This document shows, piece after piece, positions 1-9,377 of a DNA stretch of 34,002 bases (its first letter is position 1; each line of letters opens with the position of its first letter). Where the stretch lies: contig RBWT01000085.1 of assembly GCA_004010275.1 (NCBI GenBank), positions 1 through 34,002 on the forward strand, written 5' to 3'. The notes under the pieces are model-generated. The model was not told the origin of the DNA. It ran no database searches and saw nothing but the letters and a program-made list of their open reading frames with translations. Made by a program: the position numbers and the translations under genes. The stretch is from Streptomyces huasconensis (GTDB lineage Bacteria; Actinomycetota; Actinomycetes; Streptomycetales; Streptomycetaceae).

Positions 1-110
1 TGCCTTTCCGGTTCCCGCTCCGGCCTTTCGGCTTTCGCGTTTCCCTTTCCGGCGGCTCCGACTTTATCAGGTCTTTTTCGACTCTCTGACCACGGTCACC
101 GCAGTACATG
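1..110 (-). promoter_or_regulatory. Leader/promoter region of an rRNA operon running leftward
   Basis: Read on the minus strand, positions 70 to 31 begin CTGATAAAGTCGGAGCCGCC and continue with a purine-rich ggaaagggaaacgcgaaagc block. This is the conserved sequence I know from the multi-promoter leader upstream of 16S rRNA genes in Streptomyces; the similarity ends at about position 30. The 16S gene itself would lie left of the window. A short inverted repeat, TGACC-ac-GGTCA, sits at 87-98. Individual -35/-10 boxes and start points cannot be fixed from sequence alone. The identification rests on remembered similarity, not on an alignment. Confidence 0.72.
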
Positions 111-372
111 CGGAACCACACTCAGGGATAAGATCTGACGTGAAGGATGTCGCCGAGCCTGGACGCTTCCGCGTCCCGTTGGCCTCAGGCAGAGTCCGAC
201 TCTACATCGCCTCCTCGGCAGGCGCAAATCGTCCGTGCTGTGCTCCTACGTCCGTCAACCGGGATCTCTCGTACGGAACCGGGACTTCCTATGACTTACG
301 CTTCTGAGCAGCGCGTCGTCCAGGACAGGTAGCGACGGCGGCCACCAATCTCCACCCCCTGGGAGGCTTGCA
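111..372 (+). promoter_or_regulatory. Upstream region of crr-ptsI, divergent from the rRNA leader
   Basis: About 260 bases without a convincing gene lie between the leftward rRNA leader and crr. A good ribosome site (GGAGG, 361-365) stands 7 bases before the crr ATG. I looked for a DasR-type operator (palindrome around TGGTCTAGACCA), which controls pts genes in S. coelicolor, and found no clear match. The crr promoter must lie here, but I cannot place its boxes with confidence. Confidence 0.5.
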
Positions 373-822
373 ATGACCAGTGTTTCGTCCCCGCTTGCTG
401 GACGCGCCATTGGGCTCTCCGCAGTACCGGACCCCGTCTTCTCAGGCGCCATGGTCGGCCCTGGTACGGCCATCGATCCCGTGCGCGAGGCCTCCGAGGC
501 CGTCTCCCCCGTGGACGGCATCGTCGTCTCTCTCCACCCTCACGCGTATGTGGTGGTCGACGATCAGGGTCACGGCGTCCTGACACACCTCGGCATCGAC
601 ACCGTCCAGCTCAACGGCGAGGGCTTCGAGCTCCTCGTCAACAAGGGCGACACCGTGCAGCGCGGCCAGGCCGTGGTGCGCTGGAACCCGGCCGCCGTCG
701 AGGCCGCCGGCAAGTCTCCCGTATGCCCCGTCGTTGCCCTTGAGGCCACGGCCGAGTCCCTCTCCGAGCTGACCGAGGACGGCGACGTGAAGGCCGGCGA
801 CGCGCTCTTCAGCTGGAAGTGA
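373..822 (+). CDS. crr: PTS system IIA(Glc)-like component (Crr)
   Basis: This is the soluble phospho-carrier of the phosphoenolpyruvate:sugar phosphotransferase system. It takes a phosphate from HPr and passes it to membrane IIBC permeases. The 149-residue protein is a single PTS_EIIA_1 domain: the TH-LGIDTVQL motif carries the phosphorylated histidine at residue 72, with the companion histidine at 67 (GHG). The length is typical of the family. The ATG at 373 is preceded by GGAGG, which supports this start. The downstream ptsI follows with a 77-base gap, so the two form the usual actinomycete crr-ptsI pair; no ptsH (HPr) gene is nearby. In Streptomyces the locus serves N-acetylglucosamine uptake more than glucose uptake; that is family knowledge, not visible here. 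The frame is intact. Confidence 0.95.
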   Translation: MTSVSSPLAGRAIGLSAVPDPVFSGAMVGPGTAIDPVREASEAVSPVDGIVVSLHPHAYVVVDDQGHGVLTHLGIDTVQLNGEGFELLVNKGDTVQRGQAVVRWNPAAVEAAGKSPVCPVVALEATAESLSELTEDGDVKAGDALFSWK

Positions 823-899
823 CGTCATCGCCGTCGCTGACGGCAAGCAGGACAACCACCGCGGCGGCTGAACCCGCCGCACTACCGGAGACGGGTGAG

Positions 900-2570
900 A
901 TGGAGACAACGCTGCGAGGCGTCGGTGTGAGCCACGGTGTGGCGATCGGCGAGGTTCGGCACATGGGCACGGCGGTTCTCGAGCCGCCGGCGAAGCAGAT
1001 TCCCGCGGAGGAGGCGGAGCGCGAACAGGGGCGTGCCCGCCAGGCCGTGGAAGCTGTGGCGGCCGACCTGAATGCACGCGGCAACCTGGCCGGTGGCGAG
1101 GCTCAGGCGGTGCTCGAGGCGCAGGCCATGATCGCCCAGGACCCGGAGCTCATCTCCGACGTCGACCGGCGCATCACCGTCGGCAGCACAGCCGAGCGCG
1201 CCGTCTACGACGCTTTCTCGCACTACCGCGAGCTGCTCGCCGGTGCCGGTGAGTACATGGCCGGCCGCGTGGCGGACCTGGACGACGTGCGGAACCGCAT
1301 CGTCGCCCGGCTGCTGGGCGTCCCGATGCCGGGTGTCCCGGACAGCGACGAGCCGTACGTACTGATCGCGCGGGACCTGGCGCCCGCGGACACCGCGCTC
1401 CTCGACCCGGCTCTGGTGCTGGGCTTCGTGACGGAGGAGGGCGGGCCCACCAGCCACAGCGCGATCCTGGCGCGGGCGCTCGGTGTCCCGGCCGTCGTCG
1501 CGCTGCCTGGTGCCTGCGAACTCGCCGAGGGCACGGTCGTGGCCGTCGACGGCAGCACCGGTGAGATCTTCGTGGACCCGAGCATGGAGAAGCGGGAGCA
1601 GCTGGAGGCCGCCGCTGCCGCGCGCAAGGCCGCGCTGGCGGCGTCGACCGGTCCCGGTGCGACGTCCGACGGGCACAAGGTTCCGCTCCTGGCCAATGTC
1701 GGGGGTCCCGCTGATGTGCCGGCCGCTGTTGAGGCCGGTGCCGAAGGTGTCGGTCTCTTCCGTACCGAGTTCCTCTTCCTGGATGACAGCACCAAGGCGC
1801 CGTCGGAGGAGAAGCAGGTCGAGGCGTACCGCAAGGTGCTGGAGGCTTTCCCTGAGGGTCGTGTGGTCGTACGGGTGCTGGATGCCGGTGCGGACAAGCC
1901 GCTGGACTTCCTGACGCCGGCCGATGAGCCGAACCCGGCGCTGGGCGTGCGGGGCCTGCGGTCGCTGCTGGATCACCCGGAGGTGCTCCGTACGCAGCTG
2001 ACCGCGCTGGCCAAGGCCGCTGAGGGGCTGCCGGTCTACCTCGAGGTCATGGCTCCCATGGTCGCGGACCGTACCGACGCCAAGGCGTTCGCGGACGCGT
2101 GCCGTGAGGCCGGGCTCCGGGCCAAGTTCGGTGCGATGGTCGAGATCCCGTCGGCGGCACTGCGGGCGCGCTCGATCCTGCAGGAGGTCGAGTTCCTTTC
2201 GCTGGGGACCAATGACCTCGCGCAGTACGCGTTCGCCGCCGACCGTCAGGTGGGTGCGGTGTCCCGCCTCCAGGACCCGTGGCAGCCCGCGCTGCTCGAC
2301 CTGGTGTCGCTGTCCGCCGAGGCGGCGCGGGCCGAGGGCAAGAGCTGTGGCGTATGCGGTGAGGCGGCGTCCGACCCGCTGCTCGCCTGTGTGCTGACCG
2401 GTCTGGGTGTCACCTCCCTGTCGATGGGTGCGGCGTCGATTCCTTACGTGCGGGCGACGCTCGGCAAGTACACGCTGGCGCAGTGCGAGCGCGCGGCGGC
2501 TGCGGCTCGTGCCGCGGACACCGCCGAGGAGGCCCGGCAGGCCGCCCAGGCGGTGCTGTCCGGCGAGTAG
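900..2570 (+). CDS. ptsI: Phosphoenolpyruvate-protein phosphotransferase (enzyme I)
   Basis: Enzyme I of the PTS autophosphorylates from phosphoenolpyruvate and phosphorylates HPr in the cytoplasm. The protein of 556 residues has the expected order: an N-terminal HPr-binding helical part, the phosphohistidine swivel domain with GGPTSHSAILAR (phosphorylated His186), and the C-terminal PEP-binding barrel with FRTEFLFL, SLGTNDLAQY and the active-site cysteine in SCGVCGEA. I chose the ATG at 900 (METTLRGVGVSHG) because GGAG stands 9 bases upstream and this start matches the family length. An in-frame GTG at 819, overlapping the crr stop, would add 27 residues of low-complexity sequence and is less likely. 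Co-transcription with crr is expected. The gene is intact and ends just before a strong hairpin. Confidence 0.95.
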   Translation: METTLRGVGVSHGVAIGEVRHMGTAVLEPPAKQIPAEEAEREQGRARQAVEAVAADLNARGNLAGGEAQAVLEAQAMIAQDPELISDVDRRITVGSTAERAVYDAFSHYRELLAGAGEYMAGRVADLDDVRNRIVARLLGVPMPGVPDSDEPYVLIARDLAPADTALLDPALVLGFVTEEGGPTSHSAILARALGVPAVVALPGACELAEGTVVAVDGSTGEIFVDPSMEKREQLEAAAAARKAALAASTGPGATSDGHKVPLLANVGGPADVPAAVEAGAEGVGLFRTEFLFLDDSTKAPSEEKQVEAYRKVLEAFPEGRVVVRVLDAGADKPLDFLTPADEPNPALGVRGLRSLLDHPEVLRTQLTALAKAAEGLPVYLEVMAPMVADRTDAKAFADACREAGLRAKFGAMVEIPSAALRARSILQEVEFLSLGTNDLAQYAFAADRQVGAVSRLQDPWQPALLDLVSLSAEAARAEGKSCGVCGEAASDPLLACVLTGLGVTSLSMGAASIPYVRATLGKYTLAQCERAAAAARAADTAEEARQAAQAVLSGE

Positions 2571-2589
2571 CCGTACGGTCTCGTTGTGC

Positions 2590-2626
2590 CGAGGGGCGTC
2601 CCACCGATGTGGTGGGGCGCCCCTCG
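2590..2626. terminator. Bidirectional terminator between ptsI and the facing gene
   Basis: A 16-base inverted repeat (arms 2590-2605 and 2611-2626, one G-T pair, 5-base loop) lies between two convergent stop codons: ptsI ending at 2570 and the minus-strand gene ending at 2632. The arm begins CGAGGGGCGTCCCACC. There is no T-tract, as is usual in Streptomyces. Confidence 0.85.
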
Positions 2627-2631
2627 GGCGT

Positions 2632-3527
2632 TCAGTGGAGGTGGCCCCTTCCCGGCTCGTCGTCTTCGAGGTCGGGTGCCGCGCAGTAGTCGACGCCGGA
2701 TTCGGGGGCGACGAGCTCTCCGGAGATGGCGTCGGTGCAGTACGCGTCGAAGACCTCGGCGGCGGTGAGGGGATGGAGTCGGCCGCCGTTCATGCGCCAG
2801 CCCTGGACGCGGTCGCGGGTGCCTTCGGCGTCCGCGCAGCACCATGCCGGCGGCGCGGTGGGTGGCGATGCCGACCGCGAGGACCGTGGCGAACTCCAGG
2901 GCCTCGGTCTCGTCGAGTTCGGCGGAGCCGTCCTCGTCGATCTCGACGTGCAGGGCGGCCAGGAGGGTCTCGGCTTCGCAGGGCACGCTGCACACCAGGT
3001 GCCGCGTGCCTGGGCCCGATGTGTGAAGGGCCCGGGTGATCAGTTCCGAGGCCCGGGCGAAGGCGGCCCGTCCGATGTCCTCTCCGCAGGTCGCGCAGGG
3101 GCCGGTGCGGGCGAGGACCGCCGTCGCGTACTCCCAGGTGGCTGGCGGACCGCCTCGGCGAGGGGAGTTCGGGGAGGAGGTCGGCGAGGGGCTGGCCCTC
3201 ATAGGGCACGGTGGGGCCGCCCGATGCCAGTGCGGCGGTGAAGCGGCCGCGGCTGCCGGGGGCGTCGGGGTCGAGGCCGGTGTCGGCGCAGTACTCCGCG
3301 TACTCCTCGGGGTCGAAGAGGGCGACGGTGGTGTGCCTGCCTTGGGACGCGAGGGTCTTGAGCAGGGCTTCGACCTGTTGGAGGTAGGTCGCGTGGTCGT
3401 CGAAGGTGAAGGTGCGGTAGCGACGCATCGCCGCGAAGTCCTCCTCATCGGCCAAGAGGCCGATGGTTCCGGCGACTTCGCGGCGTAGAGCACGTCGCAT
3501 CGTGTCGTGTCGGGTGGTGTGCGCCAT
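2632..3527 (-). CDS. Conserved hypothetical protein, probably DNA-damage induced; two apparent frameshifts
   Basis: Function unknown. Read through two frame changes, it is a protein of about 298 residues. It starts MAHTTRHDTMRRALRRE at 3527 behind a clear AGGGGGA ribosome site. It has a mixed helical N-terminal part, then CATCGEDIG (a CxxC pair) and HLVCSVPCEAE in the middle. The end contains WCCADAEGTRDRVQGWRMNG and DAYCTDAISGE and stops at 2632. The paired cysteines suggest metal binding or redox chemistry, which is inference. The frame changes near 3147-3165 (needs two more bases or one fewer) and near 2846-2855 (one base surplus). Both the upstream and downstream frames are richly coding, so errors in the sequence are likelier than decay. 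Its own promoter (3562-3584) matches the PafBC damage-response consensus. It faces ptsI across a terminator. Confidence 0.75.
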
Positions 3528-3561
3528 GATTCCCCCTGCGCTCGGCGATCAATGCTCACTC

Positions 3562-3584
3562 AGAGTAACCATGGGCACTGACAA
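3562..3584 (-). promoter_or_regulatory. PafBC / RecA-NDp type DNA-damage promoter
   Basis: On the minus strand the sequence reads TTGTCAGTG, eight bases, then TACTCT. This is the RecA-NDp consensus (TTGTCAGTG-N8-TAnnnT), the motif bound by the actinobacterial PafBC activator of LexA-independent DNA-damage genes. The predicted transcript would start around 3555, leaving a leader of about 28 bases with a ribosome site before the ATG at 3527. Spacing and both boxes match; activity is inferred. Confidence 0.72.
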
Positions 3585-3610
3585 TCGTCGCTGAGCTGCG
3601 GGGATGGTGG

Positions 3611-5604
3611 TCAGGCGCGCTTGTCGGCAAGGCCCTCGTAGAAGCGGAGGAGGTCGAGGTCGTCGACCGAGCCGGGGTTGACCGCCTTGTCCAGCGGGGT
3701 GCCTTGCAGGAGGCGTTTGATCGGGACCTCGATGCGCTTGCCGGTGAGGGTGTGCGGGATGCCGGGGACTGCGATGACCTCGTCGGGGACGTGGCGCGGG
3801 GAGAGCTGCTCGCGGATGGTCCGCTTGATGCGGTCGCGCAGGGCGTCGTCGAGGGTCGCGCCGGGGGCGAGGTGGACGAAGAGCGGCATCCAGTAGCCGC
3901 CGTCGGGCTGTTCGACGCCGATGACGAGGGACTCGCGGATCTCGGGGAGGCGTTCGACGGCTTCGTAGATGTCGGCGGAGCCCATGCGGACGCCCTGGCG
4001 GTTGAGCGTTGAGTCGGAGCGGCCGTGGATGATCACTGAGTCGCGGGAGGTGACGGTGATCCAGTCTCCGTGGCGCCAGACGCCGGGGTAGGTGTCGAAG
4101 TAGCTGTCGTGGTAGCGGGTGCCGTCCGGGTCGTTCCAGAAGTGGATCGGCATGGACGGCATGGGTTGGTGACGACCAGTTCGCCGACCTCGTCGATGAG
4201 CGGTTTGCCCTGGGGGTCCCAGGACTGGAGGTCGGTGCCCAGGCAGGGGGCCTGGAGTTCGCCGATGTGGACGGGGAGGGTGGGGACGGCGCCCGCGAAG
4301 CAGGAGCAGACATCCGTGCCGCCGCTGACCGAGGCCGTCCACAGGCCGCCCGGGGTGTCCGAGGTGCCGGCGAACTCGTCGTGCAGCCAGCGGAAACCGT
4401 CCGGGGGCAGCGGGGAGCCGGTCGTCGCGACACACTTGACGCGGGAGAGGTCGAAGTCGCGGGCCGGGTGGACGTCGGCCTTGCGGCACGCCATGACGTA
4501 CGCGGCGGAGGTGCCGTAGAGGGTGGCTCCGGTGCGTTCGGCGATGCGCCACTGGGCGCCGGTGTCGGGGTAGCCGGGGCTGCCGTCGTACAGGACGATC
4601 GTGGTGCCCGTCAGGAGGCCGGAGACGAGGAAGTTCCACATCATCCAGCCGGTCGACGTGTACCAGAAGAAGCGGTCGTCGGGGCCGAGGTCGCAGTGCA
4701 GGCCGAGTTGCTTAAGGTGTTCGACGAGGATGCCGCCCTGGGACTGGACGATGGCCTTGGGCAGCCCGGTGGTGCCGGAGGAGTACAGCACCCACAGGGG
4801 GTGGTCGAAGGGCACCGCTTCGAAGACGGGCGCCACGTCGGCCGCGGTGAGGGCCGACCACTCCAGGGCGCCTTCGGGGGCGTCGGTGCCGAGCAGCGGG
4901 ATGTGGACGACCGCGCGGAGGCCGGGCAGTTCGGAGCGCAGCTCGGCCACGGTTTCGCGGCGGTCGTGTTCCTTGCCGCCGTAGCGGTAGCCGTCGACGG
5001 TGAACAGGACGACGGGTTCGACCTGCTGGAAGCGGTCCAAGACGCTGCGGGCGCCGAAGTCGGGGGCGCAGGAGGTCCAGACGGCTCCGACGGCGGCGGT
5101 GGCCAGGAGGGCGACGACGGCTTCGGGGATGTTCGGCAGGTAGCCGCTGACGCGGTCTCCGGGGCGTACGCCGAGTGCGCGCAGTTCCGCGGTCAGGGAG
5201 CCGACCTGGCGGCGCAGTTCGGCCCAGGTGACGGGCCGCGGGTCGTGGTTCTCGTCGACGTGGAGGAGGGCGGGGGTGTCCGCGCGCGCGGGGTCGTCGG
5301 CCGCGCGCAGGGTGTGTTCCGCGTAGTTCAGGGTCGCGCCGGGGAACCACTGGGCCCCCGGCATCGAGCGGTCGCCGAGCACGCGCGCGTAGGGCGTGGA
5401 GAACTTGACGTCGAACCAGTCGGTGACGGCCTTCCAGAACGTCTCCAGTTCGGTGACCGACCAGTGGTGCAGTGCTTCGTAGCCCCCCTCGGCCGGTGCG
5501 CCGTGGTGCTCGGCGGCCCAGGTCTGGAATCGGGTGACCTGCGCTTCGGCGATCCTCGCCGGGCTCGGCTGCCAGAGCGGCGCAGGGTTCGCTGAGGACG
5601 TCAT
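3611..5604 (-). CDS. Acetoacetyl-CoA synthetase; one apparent frameshift
   Basis: The enzyme joins acetoacetate to CoA with ATP hydrolysed to AMP, in the cytoplasm, letting ketone bodies or polymer breakdown products re-enter acetyl-CoA metabolism. About 664 residues, matching the family. Visible features in order: the N-terminal ACAS_N part (WFDVKFSTPYARVLGDR, GAQWFPGATLNYAEH), the AMP-binding signature YSSGTTGLPKAIVQS, GWMMWNFLVSGLL, the adenylate motif region around GRSDSTLNRQGVRMGSADIY, and the C-terminal lysine in TLTGKRIEVPIKRLLQG. The start MTSSANPAPLWQPS at 5604 fits homologue starts. One base is missing at about 4163-4166, in a GGG run (TNP-MPSMPIHFW), splitting the gene into two open frames. 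It is followed, 83 bases downstream on the same strand, by the damage-type promoter of the next gene, so it is probably its own transcript. Confidence 0.9.
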
Positions 5605-5818
5605 GGGGCGGCTCCCGGACTGTACGCGTCGTATGCGTGTGGGGTGCGCACGTGCTGGGTGTGCGCGTGAACACGGCTGAAAAGGACGATGCCACGTGAT
5701 CGACTTCCGCACCAGAGTGTGACCCACCCGGTCGGCCTGCCGGTCAGGTGCCATCCCCCAGGTGAACGGCAGTTGAACGAACCACACATGCGGCGTTTTC
5801 GGTGGCAGGGTGAGCAGC
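5605..5818. promoter_or_regulatory. Divergent promoter region, acetoacetyl-CoA synthetase / GH31 gene
   Basis: This is a 214-base gap between two genes that point away from each other, so both promoters should lie here. It contains a pair of related direct elements, GTGCGCACGTG (about 5644-5654) and GTGTGCGCGTG (about 5659-5669), that could be an operator. I cannot assign a regulator or clear -35/-10 boxes. Confidence 0.35.
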
Positions 5819-8190
5819 ATGAACGGTCGTGACCTGGTGCGTTCGGTGAAGGCGGTCGGCATGGTCGGCACGGCGCAGGGGTTGCGCACGGTGCGCGCCT
5901 CATGGCGCAGGTGGCGGGCGGACGCGACAGGGCTGGCGCCGCGGCGCACCGAGCGCGCGCGGCGTGCCGGGTCCCGTGACGGAGGTGGAGCCCGGGCCCG
6001 GCGGGGGGTGTGGTGCGGTTCGCGCGGTCCGAGCTGCGGGTGCGGGTGACCACCGGTGGGGCGGTCTTCTGGGGGTGGGACGGCGCGGAGCCGGAGCGTC
6101 GTACGCGCAGGCGTGCGGGAGTCCCGAGCCGGACCCGCGGGCGGTCCTTGAGCCCGACAAGGAGGGCGGCTGGCGGGTGGTGTCGGAGCGCGCCACGGTG
6201 GTGGTGTCCCGCCAAGGGGCCGTGGAGTTGCGCACGCCCGGTGGCGCACTGCTGCGGCGTGATCTGCCGCCGCGCTGGTGGGAGTCGGCCGAGGGGGGTA
6301 CGGCACGGTGGGTGCAGCGGTCGCAGGTGCCGGCGGACGCGCGGTTCTTCGGGCTCGGGGGCCGGTCCGGCGGGCCGCGGTTGCGGAACGGGACGTACCG
6401 GCTGTGGAACACCGATCCGGGTGGCTCCTTCGGGCCTGGGGATGATCCGTTGTACATCACCATGCCGGTGCAGATGGTGGTGGCGGACGCCGGTACGCAT
6501 CTGGTCTTCCACGACAACACGTGGGAGGGCGAGGTCCTGGTCCGGGAGGGCGAGGAGGGGGCGGGGTCGGGTCACGACCGGGGCGGTTCGTGCGAGGTGC
6601 GGATGGACGGCGGGCCGCTGCGGTGCTGGGTGATGACCGGCACTCCGCGCGCGCGTGCTGCACAGTTGGGCCTCGCTCACGGGCCCCCCGGCGCTGCCTC
6701 CCACGTGGGCTCTGGGGCACCATCACGCGCGGTGGGGGTTCGGCAGCGAGGAGGAGGTCCGGCGGATCGTCGCCGGCTATCAGGAGCACGGGTTGCCGCT
6801 GGACGCCGTCCATGTGGACATCGACCACTACGAAGCGCATCAGGTGTTCACGGTCGACAAGGAGCGCTTCCCCAAGTTGCCGCAGTTGGCGGGCGAGTTG
6901 CGCAGGAGCGGGGTCCGGCTCGTCTCGATCGTCGATCCGGCGGTGAAGGCCGAGCCGGGAGTCGAGGCGTACGACCGCGGGGTGGCGGCCGATGCCTTCG
7001 TACGGGACGCGGCGGGGCGGCTGGTGCGCGGTGTCGTGTGGCCCGGGGAGGCGGTGTACCCCGACTTCACCGACCCGCGCGCGCGGAAGTGGTGGGGCCG
7101 TCTCGACGAGGAGCGGCTCGGTGAGGGGTTCGCGGGGTTCTGGCACGACATGAACGAGCCGGTGTCCTTCGCCGCGTTCGGCGAGGCGACGCTGCCCCGC
7201 TCCGCGCGGCACTGCCTGGAGGGGCGTGGCGGCGACCACCGGGAGGCCCACAACGTGTACGGGCTGGCGATGGCCCGCGCGGGGTACGAGGGGCTGCGGG
7301 AGCTGGTTCCCGAGGAGCGGCCCTTCTTGTTCTCGCGTTCCGGGTGGGCGGGGATGCAGCGCTACGGAGGGACGTGGTCCGGCGATGTGTCCACGGGCTG
7401 GCCGGGGCTGAAGGCGTCGCTGTCGTTGGTCCTGGGGCTCGGGTTGTGCGGTGTGCCGTACTCGGGTCCCGATGTGGGCGGGTTCGACGGCAGCCCCTCT
7501 CCGGAGCTTTATCTGCGGTGGTTCCAACTCGGGTCGTATCTGCCGCTGTTCCGTACGCACGCGGCGATCACAGCCGGGCGGCGTGAGCCGTGGGAGTTCG
7601 GCGAGGAGGTGCTCGGCCACGCGCGCGTGGCGCTCGTCGAGCGCAGGCGGCTGCTGCCGTACTTCGTGACGCTCGCCCATCTGGCCCGGCTCACGGGAGC
7701 GCCTTATGTGCGGCCCCTGTGGTGGGGCTGTCCCGAGGACAGGGCGCTGCGGGACTGCGAGGACGCGTTCTTGCTGGGGGACTCCTTGTTGGTGGCGCCG
7801 GTTCTGGAGAGTGGTGCCCGGGCGCGGACGGTGCGGCTGCCACCGGGGCGGTGGTACGACACGGTGACCGGGAAGGCGTACGAAGGTCCGGGGCAGGCGC
7901 TGGTGGACGCTCCGCTGTCGCGGGTTCCGGTGCTGGCGCGCGCGGGCACGGTGCTGCCCGTGCGCGGGCGTGACGGCGCTCTTGAGCTGGAGGTGTGGGC
8001 GCCTGCGAAGGGGCGCACCGGCGGGGGTCTGGTGATCGCCGATGTCGGTGACGGGTGGGAGAGGGCGGAGATCGAGCGGTACACGACGCGGTGGAGTGGG
8101 AGGCGTGTCGTGGTGGAGAGGGAGGACGGCGGCGGTGAGGGCGGGGGCGGCGTGCCGGTGCCGGTGCGGGTGCGGGGGCTTGTGGAGTGA
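5819..8190 (+). CDS. Glycoside hydrolase family 31 (alpha-glucosidase-like); about four apparent frameshifts
   Basis: A retaining alpha-glycosidase of family GH31, acting on alpha-glucosides or alpha-xylosides; the substrate is not determinable here. About 790 residues, with no signal peptide seen, so it is probably cytoplasmic. The N-terminal beta-sandwich contains FFGLGGRSGGPRLRNGTYRLWNTD. The barrel carries DAVHVDIDHY, the nucleophile motif GFWHDMNEP (aspartate codon 7147-7149), RSGWAGMQRYGGTWSGDVSTGW (acid/base aspartate in SGDVST), and CGVPYSGPDVGGF. The C-terminal strand domain follows. The frame changes near 5960, 6007, 6098 and 6672; everything from about 6675 to the stop is one open frame. 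I chose the ATG at 5819 (MNGRDLVRSVKAVG); a GTG at 5810 in the same frame is possible. The early frame breaks make residue numbers approximate. Confidence 0.85.
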
Positions 8191-8771
8191 GGCCGGGGGT
8201 GAGGCTTGGCGGGTGAGGGCCTGGCGGGCGAGGCCTTCGGTGGGCGAGGGCTGGTGGGCCAGGCTTCCGGTGGGCGAGGGCTGGTGGGCTAGGCCTTCGG
8301 TGGGTCCTGGCTCGGGGGGATAGTCTCTGTCGGCGGACTGGCCGCTGTCGGTGGGTTGAGCGCTCTCGGGGGTTGGCCGGTGTCGGGGGGCTGGCTGCGG
8401 GGGCTGGGGGCGGCGGGCTGAGGCTTCTGCAGTCGGCGGGCTCCTGCCAGTAGGCTGACCACCTGCCACTCGGCGGGCCCCACCCGACCGGCTGGCCCCT
8501 GCCAGTAGGCTGCCCGGCTGCTCCTCGGCAAGCCCCTGCCGGTCAACCGGCCCCTGTTCTCCGAACGGCTGGACCGCTGGCGTCTGGCGGTCGGCGTCCG
8601 ACGTCCCGCGCCCGCCCCCGAGTGCCCGGGGCCCCGTACCGCTGCCCCGGCACCTCCCAGACCCCTTACCGCTGCCCCGGCGCCTCCAGCCTCCCTGCCA
8701 CTTGCTAACCCGCGCCGTTCCCGCCCCGGCCCAATCCCGTCCACCGGTCGGGCAGGGCCGTGGACGGCGCC
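8191..8771. other. Non-coding, repeat-bearing stretch between GH31 and Nudix genes
   Basis: About 580 bases separate the convergent GH31 and Nudix genes. I see no protein that looks conserved on either strand. Very long open frames run across it only because of the base composition. It contains a 30-base tandem repeat (8202-8320) and two copies of CCTGCCAGTAGGCTG (8443-8457 and 8498-8512). Composition switches from G-rich (to about 8430) to C-rich (after about 8460) on the plus strand. Confidence 0.6.
8202..8320. repeat. 30-bp tandem repeat, about four copies
   Basis: Units lie at 8202-8230 (29 bases, diverged), 8231-8260, 8261-8290 and 8291-8320 (diverged at its end). The two central units differ at only a few bases and begin AGGCCTTCGGTGGGCGAGGG. 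Because 30 is a multiple of three, the minus strand reads as a repeated decapeptide (LAHQPSPTEG-like), but no start site or conserved protein supports translation. Confidence 0.85.
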
Positions 8772-9305
8772 TCAGATGTAGCGGCCCTCGAACCACGCGC
8801 GTGCCGCCAGGGTGTGGAGTGGGAAGGCGAGTTCTTCGGGTTGGCGCAGTACGTGCCAGCCGTCGGTCTCGTCCGTCGGTGTGGAGGTCGGCAGGTCGGC
8901 GGCCGGGCGTTCGGGGAGGAGGCCGAAGAGCAGGAGGTATCCGTCGGGGGCGCTCATGGCGTCGATGAGGCGGACGTCGCGGCTCTGTACCGCGATGCCG
9001 GTCTCCTCCTTGAGCTCGCGTACGACCGCGTGCCGCCAGTCCTCCCTGTCGTCGATGAAGCCGCCGGGCAGGGCGATGCCTCCGAGTGCGGGAGCGATGG
9101 TGCGCGTGATGACGACCAGGCCGGTGCCCTGTGTGTCGTACACGGGCTGGAGGGCCACCGCTACGGGGAGCGGGTTGCGGTAGGCGACGGCTCCGCAGAC
9201 GGCGCAGGTGCGGGGCCAGCCCGAGGGCTGGTCTTCGCAGGGCGCTCCGCAGCTCGAACAGTGGGAGCCCGGGGCGGAGTTGGCGGGGTGTGGGGATTCG
9301 GACAC
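8772..9305 (-). CDS. Nudix hydrolase with N-terminal zinc ribbon
   Basis: A 177-residue Nudix pyrophosphohydrolase, which would hydrolyse a nucleoside diphosphate linked to another group. The substrate is unknown; NADH-pyrophosphatase-like enzymes share the zinc ribbon layout. Cysteines at 16, 19, 34 and 37 form a CxxC...CxxC ribbon. The Nudix box runs from about residue 82 (GFIDDRE, then RELKEETGI) and fits Gx5Ex7REUxEExGU completely. It starts with ATG at 9305, diverging from the dipeptidase gene with a 72-base gap. The frame is intact. The product is probably soluble and cytoplasmic. Confidence 0.9.
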   Translation of the reverse strand: MSESPHPANSAPGSHCSSCGAPCEDQPSGWPRTCAVCGAVAYRNPLPVAVALQPVYDTQGTGLVVITRTIAPALGGIALPGGFIDDREDWRHAVVRELKEETGIAVQSRDVRLIDAMSAPDGYLLLFGLLPERPAADLPTSTPTDETDGWHVLRQPEELAFPLHTLAARAWFEGRYI

Positions 9306-9377
9306 GCCGCGGACTGTATCCGATCACCCTGGCGTCGGTCTTCCCTGGTCGGCGGTGACCCTGATAGATGCAGGGGC

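Noticed and set aside
87..98. DasR operator at the TGACC-ac-GGTCA repeat
   Set aside because: It lacks the TGGTCTAGACCA core and lies nearer the rRNA leader than crr.
819..899. GTG at 819 as the ptsI start, overlapping the crr stop
   Set aside because: The added 27 residues are Ala/Thr-rich and absent from the family as I know it; the ATG at 900 has a good ribosome site.
8202..8320. CRISPR array
   Set aside because: The 30-base units are directly adjacent with no unique spacers, and no cas genes are present.
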